From assembly GCF_042434745.1 (NCBI RefSeq), contig NZ_JBHLSS010000017.1: a stretch of 45,349 nt of DNA, one strand, 5' to 3'. The position numbers and the translations under genes were made by a program. The notes under the pieces are model-generated. The model ran no database searches, was not told the DNA's origin, and worked only from the letters and a program-made list of their open reading frames with translations. Numbering within the stretch: the stretch's first letter is position 1; each line of letters starts with the position of its first letter. Below are positions 34,204 through 42,252 of the stretch, piece by piece. This DNA comes from Azotobacter paspali. Lineage in GTDB: Bacteria > Pseudomonadota > Gammaproteobacteria > Pseudomonadales > Pseudomonadaceae.

Positions 34204-34976
34204 CACCGCTTTCTCCGCGTATGGGCCTCGCCGCGGGCCGCCTTCTGGGTTTCCGTCAGGATGCCACGCAGGATATTCATTTCCAGCTTGCTGATCCCGC
34301 TGCGGCCATACAGGCGGCGCAGGCGCGACATCAGGTGGCGCGGCTTTTCCGGATCGAGGAAGCCGATCTCCACCAAGGTGCTTTCCAGGTGCCCGTAGAA
34401 CAGCTCCAGTTCATCCATGGTGGCCGGCAGGGAATTGAGCATCGCCGTGGTTTCCAGCTTTTCCTGCTTGCTCGGCACCCCTTCGGCTGCCAGCCAAGCC
34501 ATGCGCACCTCATAGACGAGCACCTGCACCGCCGCCGCCAGATTCAGGGAGCTGAACGAAGAGTCCGAAGGAATGTGCACATGGAACTGGCAGCGCTGCA
34601 GTTCCTCGTTGGTCAGGCCGGCGTATTCGCGACCGAACACCAGCGCCACCTCGGCGCCCTGACCGACCTGCTCCAAACAGGTCGCGGCGCACTCGCGCGG
34701 GTCCAGCAACGGCCAGGGAATGCGCCGATCGCGGGCGCTGGTGCCGAGCGCCAGCGTGCAGCCGACCAGCGCCTCTTCCAGAGTGGCGACCACCTGCGCA
34801 TTGTCCAGGATGTCGGTGGCGCCGGAGGCCCGGGCAACCGCCTCGCCGCTCGGAAAGTCTTCGGGAGCGACCAGATAGAGACGGCTTAGCCCCATGTTCC
34901 GCATGGCACGGGCCGCCCCTCCGATATTGCCGGGGTGACTGGTATTCACCAGGACAACACGAATGTTCTGCAGCAA
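34203..34976 (-). CDS. trmJ: tRNA (Cm32/Um32) methyltransferase TrmJ
   Basis: A SPOUT methyltransferase for 2'-O-methylation of position 32 in tRNA. The trefoil-knot SAM site is visible in VALVFGREYAGLTNEELQRC and IPSDSSFSSLNLAAAVQVL, and the N-terminus VVLVNTSHPGNIGGAARAM is typical. A TTG start is preferred because GGAG lies six bases upstream and the product then begins MLQNIR, as in E. coli; a GTG 12 bases earlier would add four residues. A basic tail (RGEAHTRRKR) follows. It overlaps cysE and is divergent from suhB. Confidence 0.93.
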   Translation of the reverse strand: MLQNIRVVLVNTSHPGNIGGAARAMRNMGLSRLYLVAPEDFPSGEAVARASGATDILDNAQVVATLEEALVGCTLALGTSARDRRIPWPLLDPRECAATCLEQVGQGAEVALVFGREYAGLTNEELQRCQFHVHIPSDSSFSSLNLAAAVQVLVYEVRMAWLAAEGVPSKQEKLETTAMLNSLPATMDELELFYGHLESTLVEIGFLDPEKPRHLMSRLRRLYGRSGISKLEMNILRGILTETQKAARGEAHTRRKR

Positions 34977-35122
34977 CACCGGCTCCACGACGCTATACGG
35001 CCAAAGGGGCTGGAATCTTACAGAAGCCGGGTGGCGAACGCCACGCGCCCGGCGACTGCATACCCTACCCGTTTCTGCTAGTATGGCCGGCTTTCCTCGA
35101 CAACGACCCAGGTGAAACCTCC

Positions 35123-35938
35123 ATGCAGCCCATGCTGAATATCGCGCTGCGCGCGGCCCGCAGCGCCGGCGAACTGATCTTCCGCTCCATCGAACGCCTG
35201 GACGTCATCTCGGTCGACGAGAAGGACGCCAAGGACTATGTCAGCGAGATCGATCGCGCGGTGGAGCAGACCATCATCGCCACCCTGCGCAAGGCCTATC
35301 CGCATCACGCCATCCTCGGCGAGGAAGGCGGACAGCAGGCGGGCAGCGGCGAGGGCGCCGACTATCAGTGGATCATCGATCCGCTGGACGGCACCACCAA
35401 CTTCCTGCGCGGCGTGCCGCACTTCGCGGTGAGCATCGCCTGCAAACACAAGGGCCGCCTGGAGCACGCCGTGGTGCTCGATCCGGTCCGTCAGGAAGAA
35501 TTCACCGCCAGCCGCGGCAACGGCGCCGCCCTCAACGGCCGGCGCATCCGCGTCAGCTCGCGCAAGAGCCTGGATGGAGCCCTGCTGGGCACCGGCTTCC
35601 CCTTCCGCGACAGCCAGCTCGAATACTTCGAGAACTATCTGGGCATGTTCCGCGCTCTGACCGGCCAGACCGCCGGCATCCGCCGCGCCGGCGCCGCCAG
35701 CCTGGATCTGGCTTATGTCGCCGCCGGCCGCTACGACGCCTTCTGGGAGTTCGGCCTATCCGAATGGGACATGGCCGCCGGCGCCCTGCTGATCCAGGAG
35801 GCAGGCGGCCTGGTGAGCGACTTCGGCGGCGGCCACGAATTCCTCGAAAAGGGTCATGTGGTGGCCGGCAATACCAAGTGCTTCAAGGCCGTGTTGACTG
35901 CCATCCAGCCGCATCTGCCGCCAGCGCTGAAACGCTGA
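35123..35938 (+). CDS. suhB: Inositol-1-monophosphatase SuhB
   Basis: A 271-residue Mg-dependent phosphatase. The metal-binding motifs are seen as ILGEEGG, WIIDPLDGTTNFLRGVPHF and EFGLSEWDMAAGALLIQEAG. SuhB dephosphorylates inositol monophosphate and also joins the ribosomal-RNA antitermination complex with NusA. AGGTG lies eight bases before the ATG; TAGTAT near 35078 may be a -10 box. It is divergently placed from trmJ, the usual pairing, and ends in a strong terminator. Confidence 0.95.
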   Translation: MQPMLNIALRAARSAGELIFRSIERLDVISVDEKDAKDYVSEIDRAVEQTIIATLRKAYPHHAILGEEGGQQAGSGEGADYQWIIDPLDGTTNFLRGVPHFAVSIACKHKGRLEHAVVLDPVRQEEFTASRGNGAALNGRRIRVSSRKSLDGALLGTGFPFRDSQLEYFENYLGMFRALTGQTAGIRRAGAASLDLAYVAAGRYDAFWEFGLSEWDMAAGALLIQEAGGLVSDFGGGHEFLEKGHVVAGNTKCFKAVLTAIQPHLPPALKR

Positions 35939-35951
35939 GGCGACGCCGGAA

Positions 35952-35984
35952 AATAAAAAACCCGCCAAATGCGGGTTTTTTATT
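35952..35984. terminator. Bidirectional terminator between suhB and secF
   Basis: AAAAAACCCGC and GCGGGTTTTTT pair around a five-base loop, with A- and T-runs on both sides, so it can terminate suhB on the plus strand and secDF on the minus strand. The suhB stop is 14 bases before it. Confidence 0.93.
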
Positions 35985-36032
35985 GTCAGCAGGAAGACGT
36001 CGCCGGACAACTCGTCCGGCACGGCCCCGCAC

Positions 36033-36947
36033 TCAGGGCCGCAGGTCCGTCTCGGCCTCCTGGGCCACCGGAGGAATCAGGTCGTCGCGGGTCAGCTTCA
36101 GCCAGATCAGCACGACGTTGGCAATGTAGATCGAAGAATAGGTGCCGGCCATCACTCCGATGAACAGCGCCAGGGAAAAGCCCCAAAGCGGCTCGCCACC
36201 GAACAGCATCAAGGCCAGTATCGCCAACAGCGTGGAAATCGAAGTCGCCATGGTCCGCAGCAGCGTCTGGGTCGTGGAGATATTGATGTTCTCGACCAGG
36301 TCGGCCTTGCGCAGCAGGCGGAAATTCTCGCGGATGCGGTCGAACACCACGATGGTGTCGTTCAACGAATAACCGATGATCGCCAGCACAGCGGCCAGCA
36401 CCGTGAGATCAAAGGGGATCTGGAGAAAGGAAAAGACACCGAGGGTGACGATGACGTCGTGGAACAGGGACAATACCGCGCCGCAGCCGAACTTCCACTG
36501 GAAGCGGAAGGCCACGTAGACCAGTATCCCCCCCAGCGCCAGCAGCATGCCCAGCCCCCCCTGGTCGCGCAGCTCCTCGCCCACCGCCGGGCCGACGAAC
36601 TCGGCCCGCTTGACCGTCATCGGATTGTCGGAGGCGGACTGGCGCAGTGCCGATGCCACCCTCTCACCCAGTTGCGGATCGTCGCCCTTCAGGCGCACGA
36701 GCACATCGGTGGTCGCCCCGAAACTCTGCACGAGAGCATCGCCGTAGCCGGCCGTCTCCAGTCCGGCACGCACGTCCGACAACTCAACTGGACGCTCGTA
36801 GCTCAGTTCGATGAGAGTACCGCCGGTGAAATCCAGACCGAAATTCAGCCCCCGGACAGCCAGACTGACCAGGGACAACAGGGTCAGCACCAGGGTCGCG
36901 GCGAAGGCGACCCGGCGAATACCCATGAAATTGATGACACGCTTCAT
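36033..36947 (-). CDS. secF: Protein translocase subunit SecF
   Basis: A 304-residue membrane protein with six helices. The first periplasmic loop opens with GLNFGLDFTGGTLIELSYE, the SecF signature. The C-terminal half contains FHDVIVTLGVFSFLQIPFDL and IGYSLNDTIVVFDRIRENFR, the conserved membrane motifs used in proton coupling. With SecD it pulls exported proteins out of SecYEG. It follows secD by ten bases. Confidence 0.96.
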   Translation of the reverse strand: MKRVINFMGIRRVAFAATLVLTLLSLVSLAVRGLNFGLDFTGGTLIELSYERPVELSDVRAGLETAGYGDALVQSFGATTDVLVRLKGDDPQLGERVASALRQSASDNPMTVKRAEFVGPAVGEELRDQGGLGMLLALGGILVYVAFRFQWKFGCGAVLSLFHDVIVTLGVFSFLQIPFDLTVLAAVLAIIGYSLNDTIVVFDRIRENFRLLRKADLVENINISTTQTLLRTMATSISTLLAILALMLFGGEPLWGFSLALFIGVMAGTYSSIYIANVVLIWLKLTRDDLIPPVAQEAETDLRP

Positions 36948-36957
36948 GCCGAACCCC

Positions 36958-38826
36958 TCAAATCCACAGTTTCTTCAGATCGCGGCCGCCGTAGATCAGG
37001 TTGACCATGCCGCGGGTCACGATGATGGCGGTGAACAGGGAGGTAGCGATCCCCAACGACATGGTCACAGCAAAGCCCTTGACCGGTCCGGTCCCCATGG
37101 CGAACAGGATTCCGCCCACCAGCAGAGTGGTCAGGTTGCCGTCGAGAATCGCCGAGAAGGCACGGTCGAAGCCTTCGTGGATGGCCCGCTGGACCGACAG
37201 GCCATTGGCGATTTCCTCGCGGATGCGCGAGAAGATCAGTACGTTGGCATCCACCGCCATGCCCATGGTCAGCACTATGCCGGCGATGCCCGGCAGGGTC
37301 AGGGTCGCGCCGAGCAGCGACATCAGCGCCACCAGCAGCACCATATTGAAAGCCAGCGCCACCGCGGCCAGCAGGCCGAAGAAATTGTAGATCAGCAGCA
37401 TGAACAGGGTGACGAAGAGGAATCCCCACAGCGAGGCCTGAATGCCCAACTGGATGTTCTCCGCCCCCAAACTCGGCCCCAGAGTACGCTCCTCGGCGAA
37501 GTACATCGGCGCCGCCAAGCCACCGGCCCGCAGCAACAGCGCCAGCTCCGAGGACTCGCCCTGGCCATTGAGGCCGGTGATACGGAATTGGCTGCCGAGC
37601 GGCGACTGGATGGTCGCCAGGCTGATGATCTTCTTCTCCTCGCGGAAGGTTTCGACCGCCACCTCCTTCTCGACACCGTCGACCGTCTGCTTGACGTAGC
37701 GGGTCATCGGCTTCTGCTCGATGAACAGCACGGCCATGGCGCGCCCGACGCTATTGCGGGTCGCCCGGCTCATCAACTCGCCGCCATGGCCATCGAGACG
37801 GATGTTGACCTGCGGGCGGCCATTCTCGTCGTAACTGGCCTGGGCGTCGGTGACCTGATCACCGGTGATGATCAGACTGCGCTCCAAGGCCACCGGCGGA
37901 CGCCCTCCCTCGCGAAACTCGAAAATCTCGGTCATGGCGCGCGGAGCATCGGACTCGGCAGCCATACGGAATTCGAGACTGGCGGTCTTGCCGAGAATCC
38001 GCTTGGCTTCGGCGGTATCCTGCACGCCGGGCAATTCGACGACGATGCGATTGGCACCCTGGCGCTGCACCAGCGGCTCGGACACGCCCAGCTCGTTGAC
38101 CCGGTTGCGCACCGTGGTCAGGTTCTGCTTGATCGAGTACTCGCGAATCTCCGCCAGCTTCGCCGCCGTCAGCGTCAGGCGTAGCACCGGCTGGCCATTG
38201 CGTTCGCCGGCGCTCAGATCGAAGTCGTTGAAATTCTTGCGTATCAACGCCTGCGCCTGTTCCAGTTGCCCGCTGTCGGCGAAGCCAAGCTGAATGGCGC
38301 CGCCCTGCTGCGGCAGGCTGCGATAGCGCTGGCGCTCCTTGCGCAGCAGGCTCTTCACTTCGCCCTCGTATACCTTCAAGCGCGCATCCAGCGCCCTGTC
38401 CATGTCCACCTCGAGCAAGAAATGCACGCCGCCGGACAGGTCCAGGCCCAGTTTCATCGGATTGGCGCCCAGGGCACGCAGCCAGCCGGGCGTGGTCGGC
38501 GCCAGGTTCAGCGCGACCACGTAGTCGTCGCCGAGCACCTTGCGCGCCACGTCCTTGGCTTCCAATTGGCGTCCCTGGTCGATCAGGCGCAACAGTCCGG
38601 TCTTGCCTTCATCGGTAAGGCTGCTCGCCTTGACGGCGATGCCGGCCTCGGCCAGCGCCTTGCCGACATGCTCGAGATCGCCCTGTCCGATCTGGCGGGC
38701 CGTGCTTGCCCCGCTGATCTGGATGGCCGGGTCGTCGGGAAAGAGATTGGGTGCGGAATAGACAATGCCGACCAGCAGCACAGCCAGGATCAGCAGATAC
38801 TTCCACAGGGGATACTTGTTGAGCAT
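36958..38826 (-). CDS. secD: Protein translocase subunit SecD
   Basis: A 622-residue RND-type translocase subunit. The first helix is YLLILAVLLVGIVYSAPNLF. The large periplasmic domain has LGLDLSGGVHFLLEVDMDRA and ANRIVVELPGVQDTAEAKRI. Five C-terminal helices include GIAGIVLTMGMAVDANVLIF and FSRIREEIANGLSVQRAI, with the conserved Asp of the proton pathway. It acts with SecF and YajC downstream of SecYEG. The ATG of MLNKYPLWKY is used. A hairpin lies in the gap to yajC. Confidence 0.97.
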   Translation of the reverse strand: MLNKYPLWKYLLILAVLLVGIVYSAPNLFPDDPAIQISGASTARQIGQGDLEHVGKALAEAGIAVKASSLTDEGKTGLLRLIDQGRQLEAKDVARKVLGDDYVVALNLAPTTPGWLRALGANPMKLGLDLSGGVHFLLEVDMDRALDARLKVYEGEVKSLLRKERQRYRSLPQQGGAIQLGFADSGQLEQAQALIRKNFNDFDLSAGERNGQPVLRLTLTAAKLAEIREYSIKQNLTTVRNRVNELGVSEPLVQRQGANRIVVELPGVQDTAEAKRILGKTASLEFRMAAESDAPRAMTEIFEFREGGRPPVALERSLIITGDQVTDAQASYDENGRPQVNIRLDGHGGELMSRATRNSVGRAMAVLFIEQKPMTRYVKQTVDGVEKEVAVETFREEKKIISLATIQSPLGSQFRITGLNGQGESSELALLLRAGGLAAPMYFAEERTLGPSLGAENIQLGIQASLWGFLFVTLFMLLIYNFFGLLAAVALAFNMVLLVALMSLLGATLTLPGIAGIVLTMGMAVDANVLIFSRIREEIANGLSVQRAIHEGFDRAFSAILDGNLTTLLVGGILFAMGTGPVKGFAVTMSLGIATSLFTAIIVTRGMVNLIYGGRDLKKLWI

Positions 38827-38846
38827 GACGCCGTCCGGTTGAGACG

Positions 38847-38867
38847 CGGGGCGCCTTGCGCGCCCCG
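38847..38867 (-). other. Hairpin between yajC and secD
   Basis: CGGGGCGC/GCGCCCCG form an 8-bp stem with a five-base loop about 20 bases before the secD start. No T-run follows, so it may be an RNA processing or stability element that adjusts SecD relative to YajC. Confidence 0.35.
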
Positions 38868-38890
38868 TCACGGATGAAAGAAGTGGAGCT

Positions 38891-39226
38891 TCAAATGGCC
38901 TTCAGGGTGCCCTTGGGCAGGGAGGCGACGATCGCGCCTTTCTGGATCTTCAGTTCCACGGTGTCGGAAACCTCCAGCACCACGAAATCATCGGCCACCT
39001 TACTCACCCGTCCGGCGATACCGCCGGTGGTCACCACCTCGTCGCCCTTCTGCAGACCGCTCAGAAGATTCTTGTGCTCCTTGGCGCGCTTGGCCTGAGG
39101 ACGCCAGATCATCAGGTAGAAGATGACCAAAAAACCGACCAGAAAGATCCACTCGAAGCCGGCTCCCGGAGGAGCACCGGCGGGAGCGGCGGCTTCGGCG
39201 TAGGCGGCAGGAATCAGAAAACTCAT
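38891..39226 (-). CDS. yajC: Preprotein translocase accessory subunit YajC
   Basis: A 111-residue single-span protein. The helix FEWIFLVGFLVIFYLMIWRP is followed by a basic stretch (QAKRAKEHKNLLSGLQKGDE) and the conserved VVTTGGIAGRVSKVADDFVV. It associates with SecDF. Conserved order tgt-yajC-secD-secF supports the call. The start has an AGGAG-type site just upstream. Confidence 0.95.
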   Translation of the reverse strand: MSFLIPAAYAEAAAPAGAPPGAGFEWIFLVGFLVIFYLMIWRPQAKRAKEHKNLLSGLQKGDEVVTTGGIAGRVSKVADDFVVLEVSDTVELKIQKGAIVASLPKGTLKAI

Positions 39227-39268
39227 ATAGCTCTCCTGTTAAAAGGATTCGGAGGAAAGGATGGCCGA

Positions 39269-40393
39269 TCAGGTCAGCGGCGGCACCGGCAGACCACGCC
39301 GCGCGTAGAAGGTATCGACAAAGGCGGCCAATTTACTCTGTTGGATAGCCTCGCGCAAACCAGCCATCAGACGTTGGTAATGCTGCAAGTTATGAATTGT
39401 ATTCAACATGCTGCCCAGCATTTCGCCGCATTTGTCCAAATGATGCAGATAGGCGCGGGAGAAATGTTTGCAGGTGTGACAATCGCAGGCCGGGTCCAGC
39501 GGCGATTCGTCGTGCCGATGCACTGCGTTGCGGATCTTCAGCACCCCGCTGTCGACGAACAGATGGCCGTTGCGCGCGTTGCGGGTCGGCATCACGCAAT
39601 CGAACATGTCGATGCCACGGCGTACGCCCTCGACCAGATCCTCCGGCTTGCCCACGCCCATCAGGTAACGCGGCTTGTCCGCCGGCAGCCGTGGCGGCAG
39701 GAAGTCCAGCACGCGGATCATCTCCTCCTTCGGCTCGCCGACCGACAGGCCGCCGATAGCCAGGCCGTCGAAGCCGATCTCCTCTAGCCCATCCAGCGAA
39801 CGCAGGCGCAGATCCTCGTGCATGCCGCCCTGGACGATGCCGAACAGCGCCGCCGGATTGCCCTCGTGGGCGATCTTCGAGCGCCCGGCCCAGCGCAGCG
39901 ACAGCTCCATGGAGCGCCGCGCTACCTCCTCGTCGGCCGGATAGGGCGTGCATTCGTCGAAGATCATCACGATGTCCGAGCCGAGATCGCGCTGTACCCG
40001 CATCGACTCCTCGGGTCCCATGAAGACCTTGGCGCCATCCACCGGCGAGGCGAAATATACCCCCTCCTCTTTGATCTTGCGCAGCGCCCCCAAGCTGAAC
40101 ACCTGAAAACCACCTGAGTCGGTGAGGATCGGTCCATGCCACTGCATGAAGTCGTGCAGATCGCCATGCTGGCGGATCACCTCAGTCCCTGGCCGCAGCC
40201 AGAGATGGAAAGTATTGCCGAGGATGATCTGCGCCCCGATCGCCTCGATGTCGCGCGGCAGCATGCCCTTCACCGTGCCATAGGTACCCACCGGCATGAA
40301 CGCCGGAGTCTCGACCACTCCGCGGGGGAAGCTCAGACGGCCGCGGCGGGCCTTGCCATCGGTGGCCAGCAACTCGAAGGTCATGTGACTCAT
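39269..40393 (-). CDS. tgt: Queuine tRNA-ribosyltransferase
   Basis: A 374-residue TIM-barrel enzyme that swaps guanine-34 for preQ1 in tRNAs with GUN anticodons. TDSGGFQVFSLG holds the general-base Asp, and FDCVMPTRNARNGHLF the nucleophile Asp. The zinc site is seen in CDCHTCKHFSRAYLHHL. An ATG with GAGG seven bases upstream is used; another in-frame ATG is three codons later. The start overlaps the queA stop by four bases, so the two queuosine enzymes are coupled. Confidence 0.97.
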   Translation of the reverse strand: MSHMTFELLATDGKARRGRLSFPRGVVETPAFMPVGTYGTVKGMLPRDIEAIGAQIILGNTFHLWLRPGTEVIRQHGDLHDFMQWHGPILTDSGGFQVFSLGALRKIKEEGVYFASPVDGAKVFMGPEESMRVQRDLGSDIVMIFDECTPYPADEEVARRSMELSLRWAGRSKIAHEGNPAALFGIVQGGMHEDLRLRSLDGLEEIGFDGLAIGGLSVGEPKEEMIRVLDFLPPRLPADKPRYLMGVGKPEDLVEGVRRGIDMFDCVMPTRNARNGHLFVDSGVLKIRNAVHRHDESPLDPACDCHTCKHFSRAYLHHLDKCGEMLGSMLNTIHNLQHYQRLMAGLREAIQQSKLAAFVDTFYARRGLPVPPLT

Positions 40394-41439
40394 GGGGTTT
40401 CCTCGGGACCGCGGGGAGCGGGATTACGGGTGATGAACATGGCATCGCCGTAGCTGAAGAATCGGTAACCCTGTGCCACGGCCGCTGCGTAGGCGGCCAT
40501 GGTCTCGGGATAGCCGGCAAAGGCCGACACCAGCATCAGCAGAGTGGATTCGGGCAGGTGGAAATTGGTCACCAGGGCATCGACCACATAGAAGGGCCGC
40601 CCCGGATAGATGAAGATATCGGTATCGCCGCTGAACGGCCGAAGCACGCCATCCCGAGCGGCGCTCTCCAGCGCGCGCACGCTGGTGGTGCCGACCGCGA
40701 CCACCCGTCCACCGCGCGCCCGGCAGGCCGCTACGGCATCGACCACATCCTGGCCGACATCCAGCCATTCACGGTGCATGTGGTGATCCTCGATACGCTC
40801 GACACGCACCGGCTGGAAGGTGCCGGCGCCGACATGCAAGGTGACGAAAGCAGTCGCCACGCCCTTCTCGCCGATCGCGGCAAGTAGCGCCTCGTCGAAA
40901 TGCAGCCCGGCGGTAGGCGCCGCCACCGCACCGGCACGCGCGGCGTAGACCGTCTGGTAACGCTCGCGATCGGCCGCCTCGTCGGGACGATCTATATAAG
41001 GAGGTAGCGGCATGTGCCCGACACGCTCGAGCAGGAACAGCACGTGCTGGTCGAAGCGCAGCTCGAACAACGCATCGTGGCGGGCGAGCATCTGTGCCTC
41101 GCCGCCGCCCTCGATGAGAATCCTCGAACCGGCCTTGGGCGACTTGCTGGCACGCACGTGGGCCAATACCCGCTCATCATCCAGCACGCGCTCGACGAGA
41201 ATCTCTAGCTTGCCGCCGGAAGCCTTCCACCCGAATAGACGTGCGGGAATCACCCGGGTATTGTTGAACACCATCAGATCGCCGGGCCGGAGATGGTCGA
41301 GCAGATCGGCGAAACGCCGATGCTGCAGATCTCCGGTCACCCCATCGAGCACCAGCAATCGACTGGCGCGACGTTCGGCCAGCGGATGACGAGCGATCAG
41401 CGACTCGGGAAGCTCGAAATGGAAATCGGCGACACGCAT
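40390..41439 (-). CDS. queA: S-adenosylmethionine:tRNA ribosyltransferase-isomerase
   Basis: A 349-residue enzyme converting preQ1-tRNA to epoxyqueuosine using the ribosyl part of SAM. It begins MRVADFHFELPESLIARHPL. The conserved motifs VFNNTRVIPARLFG, AAPTAGLHFDEALL, VTLHVGAGTFQPVR and LVTNFHLPESTLLMLVSAF are all present. It is the first gene of queA-tgt-yajC-secDF. Its promoter must lie in the 110 bases between it and the tRNA-Leu gene, which is transcribed away from it. Confidence 0.97.
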   Translation of the reverse strand: MRVADFHFELPESLIARHPLAERRASRLLVLDGVTGDLQHRRFADLLDHLRPGDLMVFNNTRVIPARLFGWKASGGKLEILVERVLDDERVLAHVRASKSPKAGSRILIEGGGEAQMLARHDALFELRFDQHVLFLLERVGHMPLPPYIDRPDEAADRERYQTVYAARAGAVAAPTAGLHFDEALLAAIGEKGVATAFVTLHVGAGTFQPVRVERIEDHHMHREWLDVGQDVVDAVAACRARGGRVVAVGTTSVRALESAARDGVLRPFSGDTDIFIYPGRPFYVVDALVTNFHLPESTLLMLVSAFAGYPETMAAYAAAVAQGYRFFSYGDAMFITRNPAPRGPEETP

Positions 41440-41549
41440 GATGAAGAGGCCAGCTTTTCGGGGCGCAAAGCTTACCGGAAAGCGTCACAAGTGACCACGC
41501 GGCACGATTGACCCACCTCGCACACCTCCCTATACTGCGCCACCATTGT

Positions 41550-41636
41550 GCCTCGGTGGCGGAATCGGTAGACGCGGCGGATTCAAAATCCGTTTCTGGC
41601 GACAGAGTGAGAGTTCGAGTCTCTCCCGGGGCACCA
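41550..41636 (+). tRNA. tRNA-Leu (anticodon CAA)
   Basis: An 87-base class II tRNA. The acceptor stem GCCTCGG pairs with CCGGGGC, and the encoded end is ACCA. The anticodon stem GCGGA/TCCGT encloses loop TTCAAAA with CAA in the middle. A long variable arm and GTTCGAGTC (T arm) are present. An integrase gene begins about 0.6 kb downstream, so the 3' half is the likely attachment site of the element. Confidence 0.96.
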
Positions 41637-41681
41637 CACAATCTTTTCGGGACTTCCCAACCAAGCCCGAAACCCACGAAG

Positions 41682-41706
41682 AACCGGCCTTAGAGCCGGT
41701 TTTTTG
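41682..41706 (+). terminator. Terminator after tRNA-Leu
   Basis: AACCGGC/GCCGGTT with a six-base loop is followed by TTTTTG. It would end the tRNA transcript and shield the element's genes from tRNA-promoter read-through. Confidence 0.85.
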
Positions 41707-41748
41707 TTGCCTGTGATTCCCAACCCTTCCCTTGTAAGCCCAAACATT

Positions 41749-41797
41749 TGGGGGTATATCTGGGGGAATCTGAGTTCGGTCACGGATGATTCCCCCA
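41749..41797. repeat. G5 repeats and 10-bp inverted repeat upstream of the arm-domain gene
   Basis: TGGGGG occurs at 41749 and again at 41761, 12 bases apart (TGGGGGTATATC, TGGGGGAATC). The second forms a perfect 10-bp inverted repeat with GATTCCCCCA at 41788-41797, which ends three bases before the next ATG. Closely spaced repeats near the att site are the expected form of integrase arm sites or an autoregulatory operator. Confidence 0.65.
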
Positions 41798-41799
41798 GA

Positions 41800-42252
41800 A
41801 TGAGCACAACACCAGACGCTGCCAGCCTTGCAGCGGCACCCGCGAAATCGAAGCCGTACAAGATCACTATTGGCCAAGGGCTTGCCCTGCTGGTCAATCC
41901 GAGCGGCTCCAAGCAATGGCGCTTCCGTTATCGCTTCGGTGGGGTAGCCAAGAGCCTGAGCATGGGACCCTTTCCTGCCGTGCCGCTGGAGCAGGCCATC
42001 CAAGCCCGTGACGAAGCCCGCGCCATGCTCAAGGCCGGCACCGATCCGAGCGCAGCCCGCAAGGCTGGGCGGGAAGCCAATATGCCGCAGCGCCAGCGAG
42101 CCAATACCTTCCGCCTGGTGCTGAGCCAAGAAAACGCCCTGACCATCGAGACGCCGCGCCAAGTCCTGCGGCTGACGCCAGAGCAGACAGCCGCCGTCCG
42201 CGCCTTCCTGCTGGCTGCCGATCCGGAGAGCAATGGCCATGCCCCTGACTGA
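41800..42252 (+). CDS. Stand-alone integrase arm-binding-domain-like protein
   Basis: A 150-residue protein whose middle (about 22-95) reads KSKPYKITIGQGLALLVNPS, RYRFGGVAKSLSMGPFPAVP and ARDEARAMLKAGTDPSAARK. This is the DUF4102 arm-DNA-binding domain that normally starts P4-type integrases, and it aligns directly with the first 80 residues of the next gene (KPYKLSDAHGLYLLVNPNGS..., FGAYPAVGLQQARKRRDEAR). There is no catalytic domain; instead an unrelated tail follows (LVLSQENALTIETPRQVLRL). The ribosome site is poor, and the start lies at an inverted repeat. The 3' end overlaps the integrase start by 20 bases. It could compete for arm sites, control excision direction or regulate the integrase. 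Confidence 0.7.
   Translation: MSTTPDAASLAAAPAKSKPYKITIGQGLALLVNPSGSKQWRFRYRFGGVAKSLSMGPFPAVPLEQAIQARDEARAMLKAGTDPSAARKAGREANMPQRQRANTFRLVLSQENALTIETPRQVLRLTPEQTAAVRAFLLAADPESNGHAPD

Noticed and set aside
41704..41799. Extension of the arm-domain gene upstream to an in-frame TTG near 41704
   Set aside because: The added segment covers the repeat cluster and the tail of the tRNA terminator, has no ribosome site, and lies outside the recognisable domain.
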